From assembly GCF_003345655.1 (NCBI RefSeq), contig NZ_QQOH01000001.1, forward strand, positions 930,001 through 994,000: 64,000 bases of DNA, written 5' to 3'. A program made the position numbers and the translations under genes. Source of the DNA: Motiliproteus coralliicola. GTDB lineage: Bacteria; Pseudomonadota; Gammaproteobacteria; Pseudomonadales; Balneatricaceae. The number at the start of each line of letters is the position of its first letter. Position 1 is the stretch's first letter. Positions 18,234 through 27,461 of the stretch are shown in pieces. The notes under the pieces are model-generated. The model saw only the letters and a program-made list of their open reading frames with translations, was not told where the DNA came from and made no database searches.

Positions 18234-20168
18234 ATGTGCGGCATCCATGGTTTGATCAGCCTGTCCGGGCAACAGCCGGTACTGGACGCTCACCTGCAGG
18301 CAATGGGCGATATCACCGTTCACCGCGGTCCCGACGACAGCGGTCACCATATTGCCGAGGGAGTCGGCATCGGTATGCGCCGGTTGTCGATCATCGACCT
18401 GGCCGGCGGTCACCAGCCGATCAGCAATGCCGATGACAGCCTTCAGCTGGTCTGCAACGGTGAGATCTACAATTTTCGCGAACTGCGTCAGCAGATGCAG
18501 GAACGGGGTTATCAGTTCAAGACCGGATCCGATGTCGAGGTGATCCTGCCGCTGTATGAGGCCTACGGCGACGACTGCATTAACCACCTCAACGGCATGT
18601 TTGCGTTCGCCCTGCACGACCGTAAACGTCGACGCACCCTGATCGCCCGCGATCGACTCGGCATCAAACCGCTCTACTATGCCCGCAGTGAAACCCACAA
18701 CGGCGACTATCTGGCGTTCTCCACCGAAGCCAAAGCGATCCTGGCGCTGCCGATGTTCCAGGCCGAGCTCAACCACGAAGCATTACCGGCCTATCTGCAA
18801 CTGGGCTATGTCCCGGCACCTCAGACCATGTTCAAGGGCGTCGATAAACTCGAAGTCGCCTCCAGCCTGGTAATCGAGCACGGCAACGTCAGAGTCCGAC
18901 AGTACTGGCAGCCCGACTTTACCCCGAAGCAACAGAGCCCGCAGGAATGGGCCGAACAGGTCGGGGAAAAAATCGAGCAGGCGGTCAAACGTCAGATGGT
19001 CAGTGACGTGCCGATCGGCGCCTTCCTATCCGGCGGCATCGATTCCAGTGCCGTGGTGGCGATGATGGCCAAGCACAGCAGTCAGCCGGTCAAGACCTAC
19101 GCCATCGGTTTCGATACCGGTAAAGCCGGGAAGTTTTTCAACGAACTCCCCTACGCCCGCCAGGTGGCGGAGCTGTTCGGCACCGATCACCGTGAGATTC
19201 TAGTCCGTCCCGACATCGTCGAACTACTGCCCAAGCTGCTATGGCATATGGATGAACCGATTGCCGACAGTGCCTATATCACCACCTACCTGGTTTCAGA
19301 GTTTGCCCGCCGTGACGTCACCGTAATTCTGTCCGGCGTCGGTGGCGATGAGCTGTTCGCCGGTTACCGTCGTTATCAGGGCGAGCACTACATCGGCCAC
19401 TATCACCGGGTTCCTGCCTGGTTAAGGCGCAACTTGGTGGCCCCGCTGGCTCGTCGACTACCAGCCGACCGGCATTCAAAATGGCTCAACTACATGCGTC
19501 TGGCTCGCAGCTTTATCAATAGCGCAGAGCTTAGCTTTGACGAACGTTATCAAAGCTATATCGAAGTTTTTTCAAAAGATCTTCAGGATCAGCTGCTGCT
19601 CAAACCGAGTCCTCGCTCCGACCGAACTAGCCGGTTGCTGAGCCAAAGCCGAGCCCACGAGAGGCTCTGGAAGATGTTTGACCTGGACCGCCAAACCCAG
19701 CTGCCTGATGACCTGCTGATGCTGACCGACAAGATGTCGATGGCCACCTCGCTCGAATGCCGGGTGCCACTGTTGGATCAGGAACTGGTCGATCTGGCCA
19801 CAGGGATTCCGGAGCAAACCCTGTTGGCCAAGGGTGAGCTCAAAACCGTGCTCAAGCGCAGCCTGAAAGGCGTCCTGCCAGACTCGATCCTCTATCGCGC
19901 CAAACGCGGTTTTGGTGCCCCCATGGGAGCCTGGTTAAAATCGGAACTAACCGGCCTGCGTGCCAGCCTGTTGAACCAGCAGGCCGTTGAAGCGCGGGGG
20001 CTGTTCGACTGGCAAGTGATTGCGCGCACCATCGAACAACATGATCGTAACCAAGCCGATCACACCGAACACCTGCTGGCCCTGATGAATCTGGAGATAT
20101 GGTGCAGACTCTATCTAGACGGTACCTCCAGCACGACAATGAGCGAAACGCTCAAAGAGGCGATCTGA
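18234..20168 (+). CDS. Second asparagine synthetase-like amidotransferase
   Basis: A tandem paralogue of the preceding gene, 644 residues, with intact Cys2 (MCGIHG), RGPDDSG, CNGEIYN, the PP-loop SGGIDSS (266-272) and SGVGGDELFAGY, where the usual acidic SGDGG is SGVGG. The sequence differs enough that this is not a recent copy. It probably amidates a different carboxyl group or sugar residue. Start is one base after the upstream stop; its TGA overlaps the ATG of the next gene by one base, implying strong coupling. Confidence 0.88.
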   Translation: MCGIHGLISLSGQQPVLDAHLQAMGDITVHRGPDDSGHHIAEGVGIGMRRLSIIDLAGGHQPISNADDSLQLVCNGEIYNFRELRQQMQERGYQFKTGSDVEVILPLYEAYGDDCINHLNGMFAFALHDRKRRRTLIARDRLGIKPLYYARSETHNGDYLAFSTEAKAILALPMFQAELNHEALPAYLQLGYVPAPQTMFKGVDKLEVASSLVIEHGNVRVRQYWQPDFTPKQQSPQEWAEQVGEKIEQAVKRQMVSDVPIGAFLSGGIDSSAVVAMMAKHSSQPVKTYAIGFDTGKAGKFFNELPYARQVAELFGTDHREILVRPDIVELLPKLLWHMDEPIADSAYITTYLVSEFARRDVTVILSGVGGDELFAGYRRYQGEHYIGHYHRVPAWLRRNLVAPLARRLPADRHSKWLNYMRLARSFINSAELSFDERYQSYIEVFSKDLQDQLLLKPSPRSDRTSRLLSQSRAHERLWKMFDLDRQTQLPDDLLMLTDKMSMATSLECRVPLLDQELVDLATGIPEQTLLAKGELKTVLKRSLKGVLPDSILYRAKRGFGAPMGAWLKSELTGLRASLLNQQAVEARGLFDWQVIARTIEQHDRNQADHTEHLLALMNLEIWCRLYLDGTSSTTMSETLKEAI

Positions 20169-21397
20169 TGAATATCCTCTATATCTGCCACCGTTTCCCC
20201 TATCCGCCCAAACGAGGCGGCAAGATTCGCCCGTTCAACATGATCAGCCACCTGAGTCGTCAGGGCCATAAAGTCTGGGTCTGTTCGCTGGTGCGCGGGG
20301 ATCAGGAAGCGGCCGAAACCTCAGGTATCGAACAGCACTGCCATCATCACTTTATGGCTCAGGTTGATAACAAGCTGCAAACGCTGCGGATGGTCGCGCG
20401 CCTGCCGTTACCGACGCCGTCGTCGATGGGCTTTTTCTACTCCGCCAAACTCAAGGCCCATATCGACCAGTTGCTGGCTCGGGAAAAATTCGACCTGATC
20501 TTTGTCCACTGTTCCTCGGTTGCCCAATACGTTGCCGATGTAACCGGAATTCCAAAGATCCTTGATTACGGCGACATGGATTCGCAAAAGTGGCTGACCT
20601 ACACCCGGTTTAAACCGTTCCCGCTGAACATGGGGTACTGGCTTGAAGGCAGCAAGATGGAGCGGGCCGAGAAGCAGCTCGCCAAGCATTTCGATATGGC
20701 AACCTGCACCACCCGCGCCGAGTGGCAGACGCTGGAAGACTACCGTACCGGTATAGCCACTGACTGGTTCCCCAATGGGGTCGATAGCGACTTTTTTAAG
20801 CCCGATGGCGAAGGCTATGATCCGAACGCCATCTCCTTTATCGGGCGAATGGACTATTACCCCAACCAACACTGTATGCTGGAATTCTGCGACAAGGTAT
20901 TACCGCTTTTACGTCAACGCTTACCGGAGGCTAAACTCTTTATCGTGGGTGCAGACCCCAGTAAGGAGATCTGGGCACTGGACAAGCTGGACGGGGTTAC
21001 GGTGACCGGCTCGGTCGATGATGTCAGACCCTATATTCAGCGTACCGCGGCAATGGTGGCACCACTTGCCATCGCCCGTGGTACCCAAAACAAGATTCTG
21101 GAAGCGATGGCGATGGGTGTTCCTGTAGTCAGCAGCCGGCAAGCAGCCGGCGGCATCGACGCTGTGGCCGGCGAACACTTTCTGGTGGCCGACAACCCCC
21201 AGGAATATGCCGATGCCCTGCTATCGTTGATGAGCGACGAAAACCGACGCAAACACTATGCCGACGCAGGTCGTAATCGGGTACTGAGCAACCATAACTG
21301 GCCAGCCTCCATGGCACGACTGGACGGCATCATCGATCAATGTATTAAGGCGACAACGGGCACAACGCCCTCCAAGGAAGCAGCATTATGCGATTAA
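20168..21397 (+). CDS. TIGR03087-family XrtA system sugar transferase (GT4)
   Basis: About 409 residues starting MNILYICHRFPYPPKRGGKIRP, the hallmark N-terminus of this XrtA-linked transferase family. The second GT-B domain shows ISFIGRMDYYPN and ARGTQNKILEAMAMGVPVV, holding the E-x7-E-like motif. The ATG at 20168 overlaps the upstream TGA; a longer in-frame start at 20099 lies inside the previous gene and is rejected. Cytoplasmic, membrane-associated sugar transfer to the lipid carrier is expected. Confidence 0.9.
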   Translation: MNILYICHRFPYPPKRGGKIRPFNMISHLSRQGHKVWVCSLVRGDQEAAETSGIEQHCHHHFMAQVDNKLQTLRMVARLPLPTPSSMGFFYSAKLKAHIDQLLAREKFDLIFVHCSSVAQYVADVTGIPKILDYGDMDSQKWLTYTRFKPFPLNMGYWLEGSKMERAEKQLAKHFDMATCTTRAEWQTLEDYRTGIATDWFPNGVDSDFFKPDGEGYDPNAISFIGRMDYYPNQHCMLEFCDKVLPLLRQRLPEAKLFIVGADPSKEIWALDKLDGVTVTGSVDDVRPYIQRTAAMVAPLAIARGTQNKILEAMAMGVPVVSSRQAAGGIDAVAGEHFLVADNPQEYADALLSLMSDENRRKHYADAGRNRVLSNHNWPASMARLDGIIDQCIKATTGTTPSKEAALCD

Positions 21398-22716
21398 GTA
21401 TTTTCGGTCTGGGATACGTCGGCTCAGTCTCTCTGGGCTGCCTGGCCAAGGATGGGAACCAAGTTATCGGTGTCGATATCGACCCGGTCAAACTCGGCCT
21501 GATTGCCGATGGAAAAAGTCCGGTCATCGAAGAGGGTATGCCCGAACTGATCGCCGAAGCCGTTGCTTCCGGCCGAGTCAGTGTCACCGATGATGTCCGT
21601 CAGGGGCTGATGCAGAGTGATATCAGTTTTATCTGTGTCGGCACCCCATCGCTGAGTAACGGCGATCAGAACCAGACCGCGATCCTGCGCCTGACCGAGC
21701 AACTGGGTGAAGCCTTGAAAGAAAAATCGGAACACCACACCCTGGTATTCCGCTCGACACTGGTGCCCGGAACGGTTGAAAAGACCCTGATCCCGATGCT
21801 GGAATCGATCTCAGGAAAACAGGACGGCGTTGAGTTTGATGTCGGCTACCAGCCCGAATTCCTGCGTGAAGGCAGCTCGATCAAGGACTACTACAACCCT
21901 CCTTTCACCATTATCGGTGCCTCCAATGGGCAGGCCCACGAACGTCTTCGTGAACTCTACAGCAGCCTGCCCTGCCAGTATCGCGAGACCAGCATCGCCA
22001 CCGCGGAAACCATGAAGTACTTCTGCAACATCTTCCATGCGGTCAAGATCACCTTCGCCAACGAAGTGGCGCGCCTTTGCGACGGCATGGAGGTCGACCC
22101 CCACGAAGTGATGGGGCTGCTGTGCGAAGACAAACAGCTCAATATCTCCACCGCCTATATGAAGCCGGGCTTCGCCTTCGGTGGCTCCTGCCTGCCGAAG
22201 GATCTCCGTGCGATGCAGTATCAGGCCAAACGCCACGATATCGAGATCCCGATGCTGGGACATGTGCTGCGTTCCAACGAGGCCCATCTGGATCTGGCCC
22301 TGCAGAAAGCCCTGGCTTGGAAAGAGCAACACGGAGTTCGCAAAGTGGCGATGCTGGGCCTGAGCTTCAAGCCCGGTACCGATGACCTGCGCGAAAGCCC
22401 GCTGGTGATGCTGGCCGAACAACTGATCGGCAAGGGCATGCAGCTGTCGGTCTACGATCCCAATGTCAGCCTGTCGCGGCTGCTGGGCGCCAACAAGCGT
22501 TTTATCGAAAACACCATCCCCCATATCGGCGAGCTGATGAGCGAGGAGCTGACGCCGATGATCGAACAGGCCGATATCGTCATCGTCGGTCAGAATCATC
22601 GCGATGCCCTGACCACACTGGCCCAGCGTTGCCGTAGCGATCAACTGATACTGGACCTGATCAACCAGCCCCAACTGCGCGAACTCGATGCCCACTACCT
22701 GGGCTTGAGCTGGTAA
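21388..22716 (+). CDS. Nucleotide-sugar dehydrogenase, AlgD-like (GDP-mannose 6-dehydrogenase family)
   Basis: An NAD-dependent four-electron dehydrogenase of 442 residues. It has GLGYVG (7-12), the catalytic cysteine in GFAFGGSCLPKD at Cys268, and GLSFKPGTDDLRESP. Both position and wording match AlgD closely (Cys268 is also the catalytic cysteine there), including CNIFHAVKITFANE. I therefore favour GDP-mannose to GDP-mannuronate over UDP-glucose, but substrate choice in this family is hard to fix by eye. It makes a uronic acid precursor whose carboxyl group could be the target of the amidotransferases. AAGGA lies 8 bases before ATG; it overlaps the previous gene by 10 bases. Confidence 0.85.
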   Translation: MRLSIFGLGYVGSVSLGCLAKDGNQVIGVDIDPVKLGLIADGKSPVIEEGMPELIAEAVASGRVSVTDDVRQGLMQSDISFICVGTPSLSNGDQNQTAILRLTEQLGEALKEKSEHHTLVFRSTLVPGTVEKTLIPMLESISGKQDGVEFDVGYQPEFLREGSSIKDYYNPPFTIIGASNGQAHERLRELYSSLPCQYRETSIATAETMKYFCNIFHAVKITFANEVARLCDGMEVDPHEVMGLLCEDKQLNISTAYMKPGFAFGGSCLPKDLRAMQYQAKRHDIEIPMLGHVLRSNEAHLDLALQKALAWKEQHGVRKVAMLGLSFKPGTDDLRESPLVMLAEQLIGKGMQLSVYDPNVSLSRLLGANKRFIENTIPHIGELMSEELTPMIEQADIVIVGQNHRDALTTLAQRCRSDQLILDLINQPQLRELDAHYLGLSW

Positions 22717-22722
22717 GCGACG

Positions 22723-23727
22723 ATGCTAGCCCGCCGCCCCTTGCTGTTAATCGCGCTGCTGATGCTGCTGCCGTTAATCTGGCTGGCGGCACTGGCCTGG
22801 CCGGAACCGGGCCGCCCGGCTACCACCGAGCTTGTGCGTCTGCGCAATGCGCTGCTGATCGCCCCCTCGGTGCAGCAGGACTTCGACTGGTTGCCGCAGC
22901 AGCGCCCCACCAGCTTTCTGATCGACAGTGCGCCACTGCCGCAACCGATGCAGCAGTGGCTGGACCAACTGCCGGCCCAGCCCAACGATTGGCAGCAAAT
23001 TTTATCGCTTGTCGAGCACCTTCGGGCAAAAGGCTATAAGGGTGGCGCGTTGCAGAGCTCCACCTTGAACAGTTTCGAGCAGATCATTTCCGACGGCTCA
23101 GGCTATTGTGCCGACTATATTCAGGTTATTAACGCGCTGGCCCCCGCCGCTGGTCTCTCTGTTCGGGAGTGGGGTATGTCATTTGATGGTTTTGGTGGTT
23201 GGGGGCATGCTTTCAGTGAGTTTTATAGCCAGCATCTGAATAAGTGGGTCTTCGTTGACGTGTTCAATGGTTTTTACAGTACCAGGCTCGACGATAGCAC
23301 GCCCCTCTCTGTCGCAGAGTTCAGGCTGATGCTCGAACAGGCTCCCGACAGCATCCAGTTTCACCCGCTGCAGCAGGGCCGTATACGCATGCAGTTACCC
23401 GACAAGGCTCTAAACTATTACCTGCGAGGCAAAGATCAATTCTATCTATGGTGGGGCACAAACCCACTTACCTTTGATAACCATCCGTTAATTTCGCATG
23501 CTGGAAGAACTTCGCGTTCTTTAGAGCAACTCAGCGCAACCCTGTTGGGGCTGCACCCTAGGATTAAGATTATCACCCACCCAGAAAACCAACACTCCGT
23601 TGCATCGATGGTCAGTATCAAATGGCAGTTGTTTGCTATCTGCCTTATGGAGTTATTGTTGCTGCTTCTAGCCGTTTGGCAATGGCGAAAGAAGAGAAAT
23701 TATCAGCCGCGGGGATATAGACTCTAA
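22723..23727 (+). CDS. Membrane-anchored transglutaminase-like protein
   Basis: A 334-residue protein with a hydrophobic N-terminal helix (residues 6-26) and another near the C-terminus (about 305-322). The domain between them has a transglutaminase-like Cys-His-Asp set: Cys129 in SGYCADY, His162 in GWGHAFSEFY and Asp179 in WVFVDVFNG. Its place inside the exopolysaccharide operon suggests protein or amide chemistry at the outer face of the membrane, such as joining the polymer to protein, but this is inferred. I do not recognise a named family beyond the fold. Confidence 0.75.
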   Translation: MLARRPLLLIALLMLLPLIWLAALAWPEPGRPATTELVRLRNALLIAPSVQQDFDWLPQQRPTSFLIDSAPLPQPMQQWLDQLPAQPNDWQQILSLVEHLRAKGYKGGALQSSTLNSFEQIISDGSGYCADYIQVINALAPAAGLSVREWGMSFDGFGGWGHAFSEFYSQHLNKWVFVDVFNGFYSTRLDDSTPLSVAEFRLMLEQAPDSIQFHPLQQGRIRMQLPDKALNYYLRGKDQFYLWWGTNPLTFDNHPLISHAGRTSRSLEQLSATLLGLHPRIKIITHPENQHSVASMVSIKWQLFAICLMELLLLLLAVWQWRKKRNYQPRGYRL

Positions 23728-23729
23728 AC

Positions 23730-24932
23730 ATGCGGGTATTACATATTTTTGACCACTCGATTCCGCTACACAGCGGCTATACATTCCGTAGTCTGGCCAT
23801 CCTGCGAGAACAGCGCCGTTTAGGTATTCAAACCTGGCACCTGACCAGCAGCAAGCATTACGGCACCGAGGCCCTGGTCGAAGAGGTCGATGATTACTGC
23901 TTTTACCGCACCCCCAAAGGGGCACTGGCCAAGCTGCCGGTTCTCGGTCAGTATGATGTCGTTGCCGGCCTGAAAAAACGACTCCACCAACTGTGCGACG
24001 AGATCAAGCCTCAAATTCTTCACGCCCACTCGCCATCGCTTAACGCTCTGGCAGCCGCTAGCGTTGCTAAGGCTCGAGGAATCCGGTTCGTGTATGAAAT
24101 GCGCGCCTCCTGGGAAGATGCTGCGGTCAGTCATGGGACCTGCAAAGAAGGTAGCTTACGTTACCGATTAAGCCAACAACTTGAAAAGAAGGTTTTAAAA
24201 GAGGCCGACCATGTCGTCACCATCTGCCAGGGGCTGGCCGATAGGGTCCACGACTGGGGAGTGCCGACCCAGAACATCACCGTCATCCACAATGGCGTAG
24301 ACCTCGCCAACTTCACACCGCCCACCCACAAACATCCGCAGCTGCTTGCTCAGCATCAACTCGACGGAAAGACCATCCTGGGTTTTCTTGGTTCATTTTA
24401 CCGCTATGAAGGGCTACATATTCTTCTGGAGGCCTTACCGCGCATTATTCAAAGCAAGCCGGACATCCATTTGCTGCTGGTTGGCGGTGGTCAGCAGGAA
24501 TCGGCCTTGAAACAACAGGTGGCGGAACTGGGCATAGAGTCGCACGTCAGCTTTATTGGCCGCGTGCCGCATCAGCAAGTACAGGATTATTACAGCCTGG
24601 TTGATCTCTTTATCTACCCCCGCGAATCGATTCTGCTGACCGAGATCGTTACGCCTTTAAAGCCCCTGGAAGCCATGGCCATGGGCGGTCTGGTAGCGGC
24701 ATCGAACATTGGAGGCCATCGCGAAATGATTAAAAATGGTCATAACGGGGTGCTTTTCTCCCCGGGAAGTCCCGCTGCGCTAGCCGAATCCGTGGTGCAA
24801 ATACTCGACCAACCTGGCAGTGCGCAGGAAATGCGTCAAAACGGACGCGATTATGTTGCACAGAGCCGGTGTTGGCGCGATGCTGTCGCCCATATCCTCC
24901 CTGTTTATCAAAATCTGACCGAGTCTCTATAG
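23730..24932 (+). CDS. Exosortase A-associated glycosyltransferase (TIGR04063-type, GT4)
   Basis: 400 residues. N-terminus MRVLHIFDHSIPLHSGYTFRS is typical of the Daro_2409-type XrtA-associated transferases. The second domain carries LGFLGSFYRYEGLHILL and a GT4 nucleotide-sugar region ESILLTEIVTPLKPLEAMAMGG. Starts 3 bases after the transglutaminase-like gene. Expected to act on the repeat unit at the cytoplasmic face of the membrane; sugar unknown. Confidence 0.88.
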   Translation: MRVLHIFDHSIPLHSGYTFRSLAILREQRRLGIQTWHLTSSKHYGTEALVEEVDDYCFYRTPKGALAKLPVLGQYDVVAGLKKRLHQLCDEIKPQILHAHSPSLNALAAASVAKARGIRFVYEMRASWEDAAVSHGTCKEGSLRYRLSQQLEKKVLKEADHVVTICQGLADRVHDWGVPTQNITVIHNGVDLANFTPPTHKHPQLLAQHQLDGKTILGFLGSFYRYEGLHILLEALPRIIQSKPDIHLLLVGGGQQESALKQQVAELGIESHVSFIGRVPHQQVQDYYSLVDLFIYPRESILLTEIVTPLKPLEAMAMGGLVAASNIGGHREMIKNGHNGVLFSPGSPAALAESVVQILDQPGSAQEMRQNGRDYVAQSRCWRDAVAHILPVYQNLTESL

Positions 24933-24935
24933 GGT

Positions 24936-26147
24936 ATGAACAGCCCCGATAACGCTGAACAACTGTTGGTGCTCAGCACCCTGTTTCCCAGTCCGGCCAG
25001 GCCCAAAGCCGGGTTGTTTATCCGCGAACGGATGTTCCGGGTTAACCGCCAAACTCCGTTGATAGTGCTTTCACCGGTGCCTTGGTTTCCCGGTCAGAGC
25101 CTGATACGGCTAGTTAAGCCCGATTATCGCCCGACCCCGCCCTATACCGAGGTGCAGCAGGGTATCCGTGTTTTTTACCCACGCTTTCTGGCCCTGCCTT
25201 ACTTTTTTCGTACCTTTGATGCTTGGATGATCGCGCACAGTTGCCGCCGTTTAATTCATCGCGAACAACTTGGACATATCAGACTTATCGATAGCCACTT
25301 CGGTTATCCCGACGGTCTAGCGGCTACCCTGCTGGGGCGCTGGTTAAATAAACCCGTCACTATTACTCTTCGGGGAACCGAGGTGCGCCACTCGCAATCA
25401 GCCAAGCTGCGCCCGAAGCTTAAAGCGGCACTCACCAATGCCAGCCGTGTTTTCAGCGTGTCTAATTCGCTACGTCGGCTAGCTCTTGAACTGGGTATCG
25501 ACGATCAAAAGTTGGAAGTGGTAGGCAATGGCGTGGATAGTGAGAAATTCTTCCCGCTCGACAAGCAACAATGCCGTGAACAGTTAGCAATCCCGCCCCA
25601 GGCACCGGTCCTGATAACGGTTGGAGGAATCGTTGAACGAAAAGGGTTTCATCGAGTCATCGAGTGTCTGCCGAGTTTGATAAAACAACACCCGGATCTT
25701 ATCTACCTAGTTGTCGGTGGAGCCAATCCCGAGGGCAACTTCAAGCCACAACTTGATAAACAGATCAAGCGATTAGGGCTGGGGAACCATGTTCGCTTCT
25801 TGGGTGAGCGCAAGCCAGAAGAGCTCAAACAGGTACTTAGCGCAGCCGATACCTTTGTTCTGGCCTCGAGTAACGAGGGCTGGGCCAATGTCATTCTCGA
25901 AGCTATGGCCTGCGGCTTACCGGTCATCGCCACCGATGTCGGCGGCAATGCCGAGGTCGTGTCATCCGGCTCGTTAGGCGCAATCGTTCCGTTTGGAGAC
26001 ACCGAGGCACTGACTACTGCATTAGATAACGCGCTCAGACAGCTCTGGAATCAGGGCGCAATCATTAACTACGCAAAAGAGAACAGCTGGGATAGTCGCA
26101 TCGCTCAGCTTCACCAAGCTTTTGATCAATTAATGGAGACCGGTTAA
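24936..26147 (+). CDS. Glycosyltransferase, GT4
   Basis: 403 residues with GT-B features: LSTLFPSPARPKAGLFIRER at the N-terminus, TLRGTEVRH, VVGNGVDSEKFFP, VGGIVERKGFHRVIECLPSL and the E-x7-E motif in SSNEGWANVILEAMACGLPVIATDVGG. The start lies 3 bases after the previous stop. The preceding and following genes are also polymer-assembly genes, so it likely adds one sugar of the repeat unit. Confidence 0.88.
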   Translation: MNSPDNAEQLLVLSTLFPSPARPKAGLFIRERMFRVNRQTPLIVLSPVPWFPGQSLIRLVKPDYRPTPPYTEVQQGIRVFYPRFLALPYFFRTFDAWMIAHSCRRLIHREQLGHIRLIDSHFGYPDGLAATLLGRWLNKPVTITLRGTEVRHSQSAKLRPKLKAALTNASRVFSVSNSLRRLALELGIDDQKLEVVGNGVDSEKFFPLDKQQCREQLAIPPQAPVLITVGGIVERKGFHRVIECLPSLIKQHPDLIYLVVGGANPEGNFKPQLDKQIKRLGLGNHVRFLGERKPEELKQVLSAADTFVLASSNEGWANVILEAMACGLPVIATDVGGNAEVVSSGSLGAIVPFGDTEALTTALDNALRQLWNQGAIINYAKENSWDSRIAQLHQAFDQLMETG

Positions 26148-27461
26148 GTGAGAGATTTACTGGTCGCCCTGGTTATCTTTGGGTCCATACCTTTTATTTT
26201 CAAGCGCCCTTTCGTGGGTGCGCTTATGTGGTGCTGGATCAGTTATATGGTACCGCACCGCCTTGGTTGGGGCTTCATTACCACGTTTCCCGTAGCCAGT
26301 ATCATAGGCGGTTGTTTCCTTCTCGCCTACCTGGCCAGCAAGGAGCCTAAAAAGGTTCCGATGAACGCGGTCACGGTCACTTTGCTAGCCTTTATCTTGT
26401 GGATGTCCATCACCACGCTGATAGCGCCATCGGACAGTTACAAGATGGACCAGTTTTTCAAGGTAATTAAGATTCAGCTGATTACCTTCATCATACTTGC
26501 GCTGCTCAACAGCCGCCAACGGATTGAAGCCGCATTGTGGGTGGTGGGATTAAGTATCGGCTTCTATGGTCTTAAAGGGGGAGTCTTCACCGTACTGGGA
26601 GGGGGCACCTCAAGGGTCTGGGGGCCTCCGGGCGGGTTTTTCCATGGCAATAATGAATTGGCGCTGACGCTGCTGATCAACATCCCTATCCTGATCTATC
26701 TGGCCGGTGTAACCAGCAATCGATGGATTCGATATGGCTTGTTCACCATTATTCTCTTCAGCATTTTTTCCATACTGGGGACCCATTCACGGGGCTCGAT
26801 TGTTGCAGGCTGTGCGGTATGTTTCTTCCTCTGGCTCAAAAGCAACAAAAAACTACTGCTGTCAATCGCGATGGTTGCGGTGATCCCCATTGCCTTGATG
26901 TCAATGCCACAGCATTGGTATGACCGAATGAATACGATTATTCAGCCGGATATCGAAAGTTACGACGGTTCGGTACAGGGTCGCTTTAATGCATGGAACA
27001 TGGCCTTCAACCTCGCCAAAGACAAACCCTTTGGTGGTGGCTTTCACGCAACCACGCGGGAAAATTTTGCGCTTTACGCCCCCGACCCACTGAAGGTGCA
27101 TGATTCCCACAGTATCTATTTCCAGATATTGGGCCAGCACGGTTTTATCGGGCTTTTTCTATATCTGTTGCTATGGATCATGACTTGGCGAACCGGTCGA
27201 CGAGTGATCGCTCTTAGCAAAAATAATGAACAGTTAGTATGGTGTCGTAATCTAGTTCGAATGCTGCAAGTCAGTATTATCGCCTTTACCACCGGCGGCG
27301 CCTTTCTTGGATTGGCCTATTTCGATCTCCCCTACCACATCATTATTACGCTAGTCGCCATTCTTGAATGGGTAAAGCGCTACCAGTTAGAGCATCAACC
27401 ACCGCCGATTCGCCCACGAACCATGCAAGGAAGGATTCCCAATGGCCAGATCGCCCAGTAG
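26148..27461 (+). CDS. O-antigen ligase/polymerase-like membrane protein, exosortase A system
   Basis: 437 residues with about ten to twelve hydrophobic helices and a large loop near the C-terminal third (WYDRMNTIIQPDIESYDGSVQGRFNAW, then HDSHSIYFQILGQHGFIGL), the layout of Wzy/WaaL proteins and of the TIGR03097 putative O-glycosylation ligase. It would polymerise or transfer the polysaccharide on the periplasmic side. GTG start directly abuts the upstream TAA. It overlaps the next gene by 20 bases. Confidence 0.88.
   Translation: MRDLLVALVIFGSIPFIFKRPFVGALMWCWISYMVPHRLGWGFITTFPVASIIGGCFLLAYLASKEPKKVPMNAVTVTLLAFILWMSITTLIAPSDSYKMDQFFKVIKIQLITFIILALLNSRQRIEAALWVVGLSIGFYGLKGGVFTVLGGGTSRVWGPPGGFFHGNNELALTLLINIPILIYLAGVTSNRWIRYGLFTIILFSIFSILGTHSRGSIVAGCAVCFFLWLKSNKKLLLSIAMVAVIPIALMSMPQHWYDRMNTIIQPDIESYDGSVQGRFNAWNMAFNLAKDKPFGGGFHATTRENFALYAPDPLKVHDSHSIYFQILGQHGFIGLFLYLLLWIMTWRTGRRVIALSKNNEQLVWCRNLVRMLQVSIIAFTTGGAFLGLAYFDLPYHIIITLVAILEWVKRYQLEHQPPPIRPRTMQGRIPNGQIAQ

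Noticed and set aside
21811-22695. 294-codon minus-strand frame opposite the AlgD-like gene
   Set aside because: Although long, it is a shadow of a highly conserved dehydrogenase on the other strand and is low-complexity (His/Gln/Gly rich).
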